Under the pieces are notes generated by a model, which searched no databases, was not told the DNA's origin, and saw nothing but the letters and a program-made list of their open reading frames with translations. Below, one piece after another: positions 1 to 6,515 of a stretch of DNA of 7,335 nt. Source of the stretch: Thiohalobacter sp. (GTDB lineage: Bacteria; Pseudomonadota; Gammaproteobacteria; Thiohalobacterales; Thiohalobacteraceae); NCBI GenBank assembly GCA_027030825.1, contig JALVEM010000472.1, positions 1 through 7,335 on the forward strand, read 5' to 3'. Position 1 is the first letter of the stretch; each line of letters starts with the position of its first letter. Both the position numbers and the translations under genes were made by a program.

Positions 1-1
1 C

Positions 2-787
2 GAGACCCTGGCGGATGTCACCGGAATCGCGACCCAGACCGAGGTCGACCGGGACCGGTTCGTTGCGCTGGGCGCGCCCCCCGAGCGTGTCCGGGTGTGC
101 GGCAATACCAAGTTCGATCTCGAGGTGCCTGCCAGTGTGCGCGAACAGGCCGAGGCCGTGCGTGCCCAGTGGGGCGTCCAGCGTCCGGTACTGCTGGCGG
201 CCAGCACCCATGCGGGCGAGGAGTCGGTGGTGCTGGAGGCCTTCGCGCAGGTCCGGACCCGTTTCTCCGATGCGCTGCTGGTGCTCGTCCCACGGCATCC
301 GGAACGGTTCGACGAAGTGGCGGCCCTGGTCGGGCAGCGGGGGCTGCCCTTCGTCCGCCGCAGTTCGGGGCAGGGCGTGGGCGGCGCGATCCCGGTGTAT
401 CTGGTCGACACCATGGGCGAGCTGCAGCTGCTCTACGGTACCGCCGACGTGGCCTTCATCGGCGGCAGCCTGGTGCCGGCCGGCGGCCACAACCCCCTGG
501 AGGCCGCCGCGCTGGGCGTGCCCTGCCTGTTCGGGCCGCACATGGAGAACGCCGAGCACGTGCGCGATCTGCTGCTCGAGGCCGGGGCGGCCGAGACGGT
601 CGCCTCCGCCCGCGGGCTGGCCTCCCGCGTGATCGACTGGTTCGGCGATCCGGCCGAACGGAATCGGCGGGGCGAACAGGGTGCCGCCGTGGTGGCGGCC
701 AACCGGGGCGCCCGCGAGTGCGTGCTTGCGCATGTCGAGCGGCTGCTGCCCCGATCCTCTTGCAAGCCGGGTGGAGAGGCCGCATGA
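2..787 (+). CDS. waaA: 3-deoxy-D-manno-octulosonic acid (Kdo) transferase, C-terminal part (5' end outside window)
   Basis: WaaA (KdtA) is an inner-membrane-associated glycosyltransferase that moves Kdo from CMP-Kdo to lipid IVA, the first step of the lipopolysaccharide core. The open frame runs in from the left edge. The 261 residues seen match the C-terminal Rossmann half of the family, in order: GNTKFD (a GNLKFD-type motif), LAASTHAGEE, LVPRHPERFDEV, LVDTMGELQLLYGTADVAFIGGS, then GGHNPLEAAALGVPCLFGPHM. These line the donor-nucleotide site in the family. Family members are about 420 residues, so roughly 160 N-terminal residues, including the membrane anchor and acceptor half, lie outside. 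The usual 'GPH..NF' continuation reads GPHMENAEH here, a small deviation. The frame ends at TGA 785-787, 27 bases before the next gene on the same strand. No terminator is visible between them, so shared transcription is possible. The identification rests on several consecutive family motifs. Confidence 0.95.
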   Translation, partial: ETLADVTGIATQTEVDRDRFVALGAPPERVRVCGNTKFDLEVPASVREQAEAVRAQWGVQRPVLLAASTHAGEESVVLEAFAQVRTRFSDALLVLVPRHPERFDEVAALVGQRGLPFVRRSSGQGVGGAIPVYLVDTMGELQLLYGTADVAFIGGSLVPAGGHNPLEAAALGVPCLFGPHMENAEHVRDLLLEAGAAETVASARGLASRVIDWFGDPAERNRRGEQGAAVVAANRGARECVLAHVERLLPRSSCKPGGEAA

Positions 788-814
788 AGTGAGAAATGGG
801 ACCGATCTCCTGCC

Positions 815-1669
815 ATGAGCGAGTCAGCCGACATTCGACAGGAAGACCTGCTGGTGGAGCGCATCGGCGACGGGCCGGTGATCGCCACGGCCATTCATGC
901 CGGACACGAAGTGCGACGGGAGCTCCTGCCCTTTCTCGCCCTGGACGAGGCGACCCGCGCCCGTGAAGAGGATCCCTATACCGACTTCCTCGTCAAGGTG
1001 GTCCCCTCCTGGATCGTCTTCCGTCGTTCGCGCTTCGAGGTCGATGTCAACCGTCCGCGCGAAGAGGCGGTCTACACCCGGCCGGAGATGGCCTGGGGGC
1101 TGCATCTGTGGAAGCGCCCCCTGCCGGAGACCGAGATTGAACGCTCGCTCGATGAATACGACCGTTTCTATGCCGAACTCGAACGGGTACTGCGCCTGCT
1201 GGAGCAGCGTCACGGCTGCTTCGTCGTGTTCGACATCCACAGCTACAACCACCGCCGCAGGGGACCGCATGCGCCGCCGGACGATCCGCGCATGAATCCG
1301 GACGTCAACGTGGGCACGGGGTCCATGGATCGCAGGCGCTGCGGGCCGGTGGTCGAGCGTTTCGTGCGCGATCTGCGCGCCTACGATTTCATGGGCCGGC
1401 ATCTGGACGTGCGCGAGAACGTCAAGTTTCGCGGACGGCAGCTGGCGCAGTGGATCCATCGACGCTTCCCGGATTCGGCCTGCGTGCTGGCCATCGAGTT
1501 CAAGAAGATCTTCATGGACGAGTGGACGGGGGTGGCCGATGTGGAGCGACTCGAGGAACTCAGGCGGGCCCTGGAATCGACCCTGCCGGGCCTGATGGCG
1601 GTGCTGCCCACGCTCCCGGGTTGCGGCGCCGAACGGGAGACGGATGCCCATGGAACAGGAGATCATTGA
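815..1669 (+). CDS. N-formylglutamate amidohydrolase-family protein (zinc amidohydrolase, substrate unknown)
   Basis: A 284-residue cytoplasmic protein with no signal peptide or membrane segment. It resembles the N-formylglutamate amidohydrolase family (PF05013), whose fold is related to zinc carboxypeptidases. Family-type blocks appear in order: AIHAGHE near residues 26-32 (candidate metal ligands H28 and E32), EEDPYTD near 51-57, FEVDVNRPREEAVY near 74-87, VVFDIHSYNH near 137-146 (candidate ligand H142) and LAIEFKKIF near 225-233 (candidate catalytic E228). The classical enzyme HutG releases formate from N-formyl-L-glutamate in histidine breakdown. No hut genes lie nearby; the neighbours are a DUF1704 peptidase and a GshB-like ligase, so a different N-acylated or amide-linked glutamate-like substrate is inferred. 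ATG 815 is the first start codon in frame after the waaA stop. Its ribosome site is weak (GGGA at 798-801, 13 bases away). The last 26 bases overlap the next gene. The family call is firm; the substrate is not. Confidence 0.85.
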   Translation: MSESADIRQEDLLVERIGDGPVIATAIHAGHEVRRELLPFLALDEATRAREEDPYTDFLVKVVPSWIVFRRSRFEVDVNRPREEAVYTRPEMAWGLHLWKRPLPETEIERSLDEYDRFYAELERVLRLLEQRHGCFVVFDIHSYNHRRRGPHAPPDDPRMNPDVNVGTGSMDRRRCGPVVERFVRDLRAYDFMGRHLDVRENVKFRGRQLAQWIHRRFPDSACVLAIEFKKIFMDEWTGVADVERLEELRRALESTLPGLMAVLPTLPGCGAERETDAHGTGDH

Positions 1670-3518
1670 ACGCCTCGAGGCCGGCCTGCCGGTGGATCTG
1701 GCGCTGGGCGACTCGGGCCGGCTCCACATCGACCGGCCCGTCCCCTTTCTGTGCGTGTATCGCTGGCAGGGCAGGGCGCCCGAGGCCGATCGTCGCGCCC
1801 TGGTGAGCAGTCAGGCTGCCTGGCTCGTCGTTCCGACCGACCTCGGGGTCTCGGAACTGCTCTGCAGCCTGGGGCGCTGGCTCGAGGCGCGCTTCGGCGG
1901 CTGGCTGTTGCTGGAGCTGTGGACGGAACCGCTGGGCAAGGCGGCCCTCCCGCGCCCAGGGTTCGAGATCCACGCCCCTGCGCACGGGACGCCGAATCCG
2001 GTGCTCGAGGCACTGGAAGAGGCTCTGCTCAAGGTACGCCTGCGGGGGCGCTCGCCCGAAGTCCGGCTGTGCTACGAGTTGGAAATCGCACCGCCGGGGC
2101 TGTCGCCCCTGCTCTCGGACGAACAGGCCGGGGCCTGCGGCTGCACCTGCCTGGGACTGGCGGTCGATCCGGTGTATCGGGATCCCGAAGGCGGGGAGAT
2201 CCACGTCTTTGCCCACCGGACCTTTCGGCGCCGGCTGGACATCGCGCTGCGGCGGGCCTTCCATGCCTTCGCGCACGCCTGCACCAGCCATCGGCCGGCG
2301 CACTATCACGAACTCGGCCCGCAGCGGATTCCCGAGGTCGCCTTCGAGATCGACGCCGAACTCGCGGAGATCGGCGAACATTTCGACCTGCTACTCCATG
2401 TCACGCCGGTCAATGCCGAGGCCGCGTGGTTGGCCTTCAGGGATTCCGGCCATTCCCGTCCGCCGGAGTTTCTCTACCGGCCACGCACCGCCGATCCCGA
2501 CCTCCTCAAGCGCCGGCTGTTTGCCATTCCCCTCGAGACGCTGGAAGACCCGGCGCTCCACGAGATGTTCGCCGCCAAGCGTGACGAGCTGGACCGGCAG
2601 ATCACGCTGCTGAGTGACCGTGGCACGCCGCGATTCCTGCTCGGCAGCAGGCAACTGTTCGGCGACGTCGAGCCCGAGCTCCGGGAGGCGGCCGAGCGGC
2701 TGTTCGAGATCCTGAAGGCAGGGCAGGGGGATGAGAGGGAACACCAGGAGTCTCTCGATGCCCGGGCGCTTGCGGATCGGGCCCGCGAGGAGGTGGCCCG
2801 CTACCGGACGCTGGCGCCCGACTTCGCCACCCGGGTGGAGGTGCGCGAGGACGTGGCGGGGATCCTGGTCTCGCACGGCGATTTTCTCGTCGGCGCCGAC
2901 GCACGGGTTGCCGCCCGCCGCGTCGAGGCGGCGCTGGCGCACGAGATCGGCACCCATGCGCTCACCTGGCACAACGGCGGCCGCCAGCCGTTCCGCGAGC
3001 TGCGGGCCGGAATGGCGGGCTACGAGCCCCTGCAGGAAGGGCTGGCCGTGCTCGCGGAATACCTGGTGGGGCAGCTCGATCCGGGGCGCCTGCGGCAGCT
3101 CGCCGGGCGCGTGATCGCCGTGCACATGGCCTGCGAGGGCGCCGATTTCGTGGAGGTGTTCCGCCATCTGCACCGGGAACGCGGTTTCGGCGCGCGCGCC
3201 GCCTTCATGACGGCCATGCGCACCTTCCGTGGCGGGGGCTACGTGAAGGATGCGATCTATCTCCGGGGGCTGCAGGCCCTGCTCGAACGTCTGGGCGAGG
3301 GCCTGTCTCTGGAGATTCTCTATGTGGGCAAGGTGTCGCTGGAATTCCTGCCCCTGGTGGAAGAACTGCGGTGGCGCAACCTGATCGAGCCGCCGGCCCT
3401 GCTGCCGCGGTTTCTCGAACAGGCGGAGGCGCAGCAGCGGCTGGCCCGTCTGCAGACGGGCATGAGTCTGACGGACCTGGCACGGGAGGCGAACAGGTGC
3501 GCATCGGCATCATCGTGA
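1644..3518 (+). CDS. DUF1704 / 'QEGLA motif' putative zinc metallo-carboxypeptidase
   Basis: A 624-residue soluble protein of the family labelled 'flavohemoglobin expression-modulating QEGLA motif protein' (TIGR02421, DUF1704/PF08014). The C-terminal domain (about 270-590) carries HEIGTH at 433-438, an HExxxH zinc site, and QEGLA at 464-468, whose E465 is the likely third ligand. A conserved-looking block, FRGGGYVKDAIYLRG, follows near 528-542. Eukaryotic proteins with the same domain are tubulin-tail carboxypeptidases (MATCAP/TMCP), so peptide C-terminal trimming is a reasonable inference. The bacterial role is not established, and the flavohemoglobin name reflects an indirect phenotype. Residues 1-270 form an additional region of unknown function with a cysteine cluster (C165, C167, C169) and a histidine-rich stretch at 207-222. 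There is no signal peptide. Start ATG 1644 has GGAG 4 bases upstream; ATG 1650, with GGAG 10 bases upstream, is an equally plausible start. The gene overlaps both neighbours (26 and 22 bases), which indicates coupled translation. Confidence 0.9.
   Translation: MPMEQEIIERLEAGLPVDLALGDSGRLHIDRPVPFLCVYRWQGRAPEADRRALVSSQAAWLVVPTDLGVSELLCSLGRWLEARFGGWLLLELWTEPLGKAALPRPGFEIHAPAHGTPNPVLEALEEALLKVRLRGRSPEVRLCYELEIAPPGLSPLLSDEQAGACGCTCLGLAVDPVYRDPEGGEIHVFAHRTFRRRLDIALRRAFHAFAHACTSHRPAHYHELGPQRIPEVAFEIDAELAEIGEHFDLLLHVTPVNAEAAWLAFRDSGHSRPPEFLYRPRTADPDLLKRRLFAIPLETLEDPALHEMFAAKRDELDRQITLLSDRGTPRFLLGSRQLFGDVEPELREAAERLFEILKAGQGDEREHQESLDARALADRAREEVARYRTLAPDFATRVEVREDVAGILVSHGDFLVGADARVAARRVEAALAHEIGTHALTWHNGGRQPFRELRAGMAGYEPLQEGLAVLAEYLVGQLDPGRLRQLAGRVIAVHMACEGADFVEVFRHLHRERGFGARAAFMTAMRTFRGGGYVKDAIYLRGLQALLERLGEGLSLEILYVGKVSLEFLPLVEELRWRNLIEPPALLPRFLEQAEAQQRLARLQTGMSLTDLAREANRCASASS
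3484..3489 (+). promoter_or_regulatory. Ribosome binding site that fixes the GTG start of the ATP-grasp gene
   Basis: GGGAGG lies 7 bases before the GTG at 3497, inside the coding end of the DUF1704 gene. It is the strongest Shine-Dalgarno sequence of the cassette and supports the GTG start. Candidate starts further upstream in this frame (from ATG 3371) would produce residues unlike the family and lie inside the preceding gene. Confidence 0.8.
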
Positions 3519-4549
3519 ACGACATCCGCACCGAGGATCCGGGCTACACCACGACCCGGCTGGCCATGCTGGCTGCCGCGCGCGGCCACGAGGTGTACTA
3601 CATCGACCTCGACGCCTTCGCCCTGCGCCCGGACGATCACGTGTATGCCCACGCCTGGCCGGTGCCGGTGCGCCGGCGTCGCTCCGAGCGCGCCTTTCTC
3701 GCCGAGGTGCAGGCCTTGCCCCGCCGCCGCGAGATCGATCTGCACGGGCTCGACGTGCTGCTGCCGCGCAGCGATCCCAGTATCGAGATCCATTGCCGCC
3801 CCTGGGCCCGCATGGCCGCCATCCATTTTTCCCGCCTCGTGCGGCGTTCGGGCGTGCTGGTGCTGAACGATCCGGACGGGCTCGATCTGGGCCTGACCAA
3901 GCTCTATCTGGAATATTTTCCGGAATCGATCCGGCCACGCACGCTCGTCACCCGGGACTTCGAAGAAGCGCGAGACTTCATCGCCGAGCAGGGGGGGTAC
4001 GCCGTGATCAAGCCGCTTGCCGGCTCGGGTGGCCGCAACGTCTTTCTGGTGCGACCGCACGACACTCCGAACGTCAACCAGATGATGGAGGCGGTCTCAC
4101 GGGACCACTATTTCATCGTGCAGGAATACCTGCCGGACGCGGTGCACGGCGATACCCGGGTCTTCATGCTGAACGGCCGGCCTTTCATGGTGAAGGGTCG
4201 GCTGGCGGCGTTGCATCGGCAGCGCCGGGTCGGCGATGCCGACATCCGCAGCAATCTGACCGCGGGCGCGATCGCGGTGAAAGCCCAGGTGACCGACCGG
4301 CTGCTCGCCGCGGCGGAGGCGACCGGCGAGCGCCTGCGCCGGGACGGCATCTTCTTCGCCGGCCTCGACGTGGTCGGTGACCGGATCATGGAAGTGAACG
4401 TCCAGACGCCGGGTGGTCTGCCGGCGGCGGAACATTTCGAAGGCGTGAATTTCACCGCGGCCCTGCTGGACGCCATCGAGCGCAAGGTCACCTTCAGGCA
4501 GGCACATCCCGACGCGATGGACAACAGGGCGCTGGCGGTGTGGGACTGA
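3497..4549 (+). CDS. GshB-like ATP-grasp ligase (glutathione synthetase-related amidoligase)
   Basis: A 350-residue cytoplasmic protein that parallels glutathione synthetase GshB along its length. Near residues 1-45 there is an N-terminal Rossmann-like unit (RIGIIVNDI, then GHEVYYIDLD). LDVLLPRSDPSIE follows at 85-97, TLVTRDFEEARDFI at 149-162, an ATP-binding loop with K172 and GSGGR near 171-180, IVQEYLP at 207-213 and GDTRVFMLNGRP at 218-229. RSNLTAG lies at 251-257 and the metal-binding EVNVQTPGG (E299, N301) at 299-307. Such enzymes use ATP to form an acyl phosphate and join it to an amine. GshB's RKDPP becomes RSDPS, the loop before RSNL is longer, and the end of the EINVTSPT segment differs, so the substrates are probably not those of true glutathione synthesis. 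GTG 3497 is chosen because of GGGAGG 7 bases upstream and because the family's N-terminus begins there. It overlaps the preceding gene by 22 bases and is the last gene of the cassette. Confidence 0.9.
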   Translation: MRIGIIVNDIRTEDPGYTTTRLAMLAAARGHEVYYIDLDAFALRPDDHVYAHAWPVPVRRRRSERAFLAEVQALPRRREIDLHGLDVLLPRSDPSIEIHCRPWARMAAIHFSRLVRRSGVLVLNDPDGLDLGLTKLYLEYFPESIRPRTLVTRDFEEARDFIAEQGGYAVIKPLAGSGGRNVFLVRPHDTPNVNQMMEAVSRDHYFIVQEYLPDAVHGDTRVFMLNGRPFMVKGRLAALHRQRRVGDADIRSNLTAGAIAVKAQVTDRLLAAAEATGERLRRDGIFFAGLDVVGDRIMEVNVQTPGGLPAAEHFEGVNFTAALLDAIERKVTFRQAHPDAMDNRALAVWD

Positions 4550-4566
4550 GCGGGTCATGGAAGAAC

Positions 4567-4598
4567 GGGCGCGAAGCCCGCGGACGGGCCTCGCGCTC
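4567..4598. terminator. Long GC-rich hairpin between convergent genes, possible two-way terminator
   Basis: Bases 4567-4580 pair with 4585-4598 around a CGGA tetraloop, giving about 14 pairs with one A-C mismatch and one G-T pair. The hairpin begins 18 bases after the ATP-grasp stop and 24 bases after the soxB stop on the other strand, the right place for both transcripts to end. There is no run of T on either side, so it is not a standard Rho-independent terminator. It may instead slow polymerase or protect 3' ends. Confidence 0.5.
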
Positions 4599-4621
4599 CG
4601 ACGCGCCTGCTTCGAATCGCC

Positions 4622-6358
4622 TCAGGGAAGTTCGATGCCCGGATTCCCTTCGACGTTCAGCAGTCGGGGCGTGTTCACCTCCTTGACGGTGACGACCTTC
4701 CGGTCGCGCAGCCAGCTGGCGACCACGTCCCAGATCGGTCGCGTGTCCAGCGGCATGCTGACATTGGCCCACCCGGCCACCGCATAGGTCTTCTTCGGAT
4801 CGATCGGCTTGCCGTCGAGTTCCATGTCGCGGATCCGGTGACCGATGTCGGCCGTGGGATCCATGGTGTACTTCAGTCCGCCCACGCGCACCATGTCGCC
4901 GCCCTGCTGATAATAGGGGTCCTTATTGAACAGGTTGTCGGCCACGTCCTCGAGGATCTCCTTGATGCGGGCGCCGGTCATGTTGTTGACCGTCGTGGAA
5001 GGATAGGTGATGGCCGTCTGGGTCATCAGGTCCTCGAAGGTAATGGTATCCCCGGGCAGCAGGGTGGTGCCCCAGCGGAAACCGGGCGAGAAGGCGATCT
5101 CGGCGCCCAGCTCGTCCATCAGCGCCTGGCAGATCAGCTGGTCGAAGGTGCCGTTGAAATTGCCGCGGCGATAGAGCAGCGAATCGGTGACCGCCAGCTT
5201 CTCTTCCAGCTTGTCCTTGAAGGGCGCGCGCACCTTCTCGATGTGGGCGGCCATCTCGGGATCGGGCTCGAGCAGGTTGGAGAAGACCGGCACCAGATGG
5301 TAGCGGAAGTCGCGCAGCTTTCCGTCCCGGACGTCGAGGTCGAGCACCGAGAGGAACTTGCCGTTGGAGCCGGCATTGGTGACGATGGTCTTGCCGCCCG
5401 CGTTCTTCACCAGCACGGGGCGGGGCACGGCGTCGTGGGTGTGGCCGCCCATGATGGCGTCGATGCCGCGCACGCGGCTGGCCATCTTGAGGTCCACGTC
5501 CATGCCGTTGTGCGACAGCACGATGACGACCTGCGCGCCCTTGCCACGGGCCTCGTCGACCATCTCCTGCATGTGGTCGTCGCGGATACCGAAGCTCCAG
5601 TCCGGGATCATGTAACGCGGATTCGCGATCGGCGTGTAGGGGAAGGCCTGGCCGATGAAGGCGACGGGCACGCCGTTGATCTCGCGGATGACATAGGGCT
5701 TGAAGACCAGCTCCTCCCACTCGTTGTCCACGATGTTCTGGGCAACGAAGTCGATCCTGTCGGCGAAATCCTTCTCGACGATCTCCCGGACCCGGTCGGC
5801 GCCGAAGGTCATCTCCCAGTGGGGCGTCATGATGTCCACGCCCAGCAGTTTCTGTGCATCGACCATGTCCTGGGCATTGGTCCACAGCGAGGTGGCCGAG
5901 CCCTGCCAGGTGTCGCCGCCGTCGAGCAGCACCGCGCCGGGGCGCTGCTCGCGCATCTTCTTCACGAGGGTGGCCAGATGGGCGAAACCGCCGACCTTGC
6001 CGTACTTGCGGGCGGCCTCCACGAAATCGAGGTAGGTGAAGGCATAGGCCTCGGGCGTTCCCGGTCGGATGCCGTAGAACTCGAGGAACTTCCTGCCCAC
6101 GATGTGCGGCGGACGACCCTTCATGTCGCCAACGCCCAGATTGATGTGCGGCTCGCGGAAATAGACCGGCATGAGCTGGGCGTGGCAGTCCGTGTAGTGG
6201 AGGATGGAGACATTGCCGAAGCGGGGAATCTCGTAGCGGTCGACGGAAAAGCCGGGCAGCCGGTGGCTGCCGGTCTGCTTGCCGCTCACGGGAAGGGTGA
6301 AGCCCGCGGCGCTGGCCGCTGCGAGTATCTGGATGAATTCTCTGCGTGTCAGGCTCAC
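4622..6358 (-). CDS. soxB: SoxB, thiosulfohydrolase of the Sox sulfur-oxidation system
   Basis: SoxB is the periplasmic dimanganese hydrolase that releases sulfate from the thiosulfonate group attached to the SoxYZ carrier cysteine. The 578-residue length is normal for the family. The N-terminus has a twin-arginine signal (TRREFIQ at 4-10, then a hydrophobic AAASAAGF stretch), so export folded through Tat is expected. The metallophosphatase-like metal site is intact: D57 and H59 in TDCHAQ, D149 in GGDTWQGS, H180 in the SoxB-typical HWEMTFG, H283 in SHNG, and H306 and H308 in GGHTHD. A 5'-nucleotidase-type C-terminal domain follows (about 380-560, including FNGTFDQL and TYPSTTVNNMTG). The start is GTG 6358, with GGAG at 6369-6372 ten bases upstream, directly before the Tat motif. 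It lies downstream of soxA on the same strand, but an intrinsic terminator separates the two. Generic 5'-nucleotidase is unlikely given the HWE motif and the soxA neighbour. Confidence 0.97.
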   Translation of the reverse strand: MSLTRREFIQILAAASAAGFTLPVSGKQTGSHRLPGFSVDRYEIPRFGNVSILHYTDCHAQLMPVYFREPHINLGVGDMKGRPPHIVGRKFLEFYGIRPGTPEAYAFTYLDFVEAARKYGKVGGFAHLATLVKKMREQRPGAVLLDGGDTWQGSATSLWTNAQDMVDAQKLLGVDIMTPHWEMTFGADRVREIVEKDFADRIDFVAQNIVDNEWEELVFKPYVIREINGVPVAFIGQAFPYTPIANPRYMIPDWSFGIRDDHMQEMVDEARGKGAQVVIVLSHNGMDVDLKMASRVRGIDAIMGGHTHDAVPRPVLVKNAGGKTIVTNAGSNGKFLSVLDLDVRDGKLRDFRYHLVPVFSNLLEPDPEMAAHIEKVRAPFKDKLEEKLAVTDSLLYRRGNFNGTFDQLICQALMDELGAEIAFSPGFRWGTTLLPGDTITFEDLMTQTAITYPSTTVNNMTGARIKEILEDVADNLFNKDPYYQQGGDMVRVGGLKYTMDPTADIGHRIRDMELDGKPIDPKKTYAVAGWANVSMPLDTRPIWDVVASWLRDRKVVTVKEVNTPRLLNVEGNPGIELP

Positions 6359-6473
6359 TGTCGGGGTTCTCCGTTCGGTTGGATCGGACGGGCCTCGTGC
6401 CTGGACCTGTCCGCTCGGGGTTTTTCTGATGACGTCCTGTGTTGCCGGTCTATTCCGTGCCGGTCCAAAAAAG
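6359..6473 (-). other. soxB leader / possible promoter region
   Basis: These 115 bases lie between the terminator after soxA and the soxB start, so any soxB-specific promoter should be here. I see no convincing sigma-70 -35/-10 pair. The region does hold a direct repeat, GCCGGTC at 6444-6450 and 6459-6465 (15-base period), and a short inverted repeat, GGACCTGTCC at 6403-6412. Either could be a regulator site, but neither matches a motif I recognise. Confidence 0.35.
6369..6373 (-). promoter_or_regulatory. Ribosome binding site of soxB
   Basis: On the minus strand this reads CGGAG, with GGAG 10 bases before the GTG start at 6358. It supports the GTG start just ahead of the twin-arginine motif. 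Confidence 0.6.
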
Positions 6474-6503
6474 AAAAAGGCCCGGACGGAGCCGGGCCTT
6501 TTT
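6474..6503 (-). terminator. Rho-independent terminator after soxA
   Basis: A perfect 12-base inverted repeat (6474-6485 with 6492-6503) encloses a 6-base loop. The core is GGCCCGG/CCGGGCC. On the minus strand the stem ends in five T, followed by C and six more T, the classical U-tract. It begins 12 bases after the soxA stop. A-runs flank the other side, so it could also work weakly in the + direction, but no + gene reads into it. Confidence 0.92.
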
Positions 6504-6515
6504 CGAACCGGGATC

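Noticed and set aside
784..792. ATG AAG TGA minicistron overlapping the waaA stop, with GGAGAGG just upstream
   Set aside because: Two codons are too short to call a gene. It could at most act as a translation relay to the gene at 815, for which there is no direct support.
815..1669. Calling the amidohydrolase HutG of histidine degradation
   Set aside because: Only family-level motifs are present, and no hut genes lie nearby; the neighbours point to another role.
2391..3173. 260-residue minus-strand open frame within the DUF1704 gene
   Set aside because: It is antisense to a gene with intact catalytic motifs; the translation shows no domain and no ribosome site that stands out.
3371..3496. 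42-residue N-terminal extension of the ATP-grasp protein from ATG 3371
   Set aside because: It lies in another frame inside the DUF1704 gene, has an Ala/Gly/Pro-rich translation, and the family's N-terminus with a strong ribosome site is at GTG 3497.
4622..6358. Calling the metallophosphatase-like protein a 5'-nucleotidase (UshA type)
   Set aside because: The HWE motif, Tat signal, length and adjacent soxA identify SoxB.
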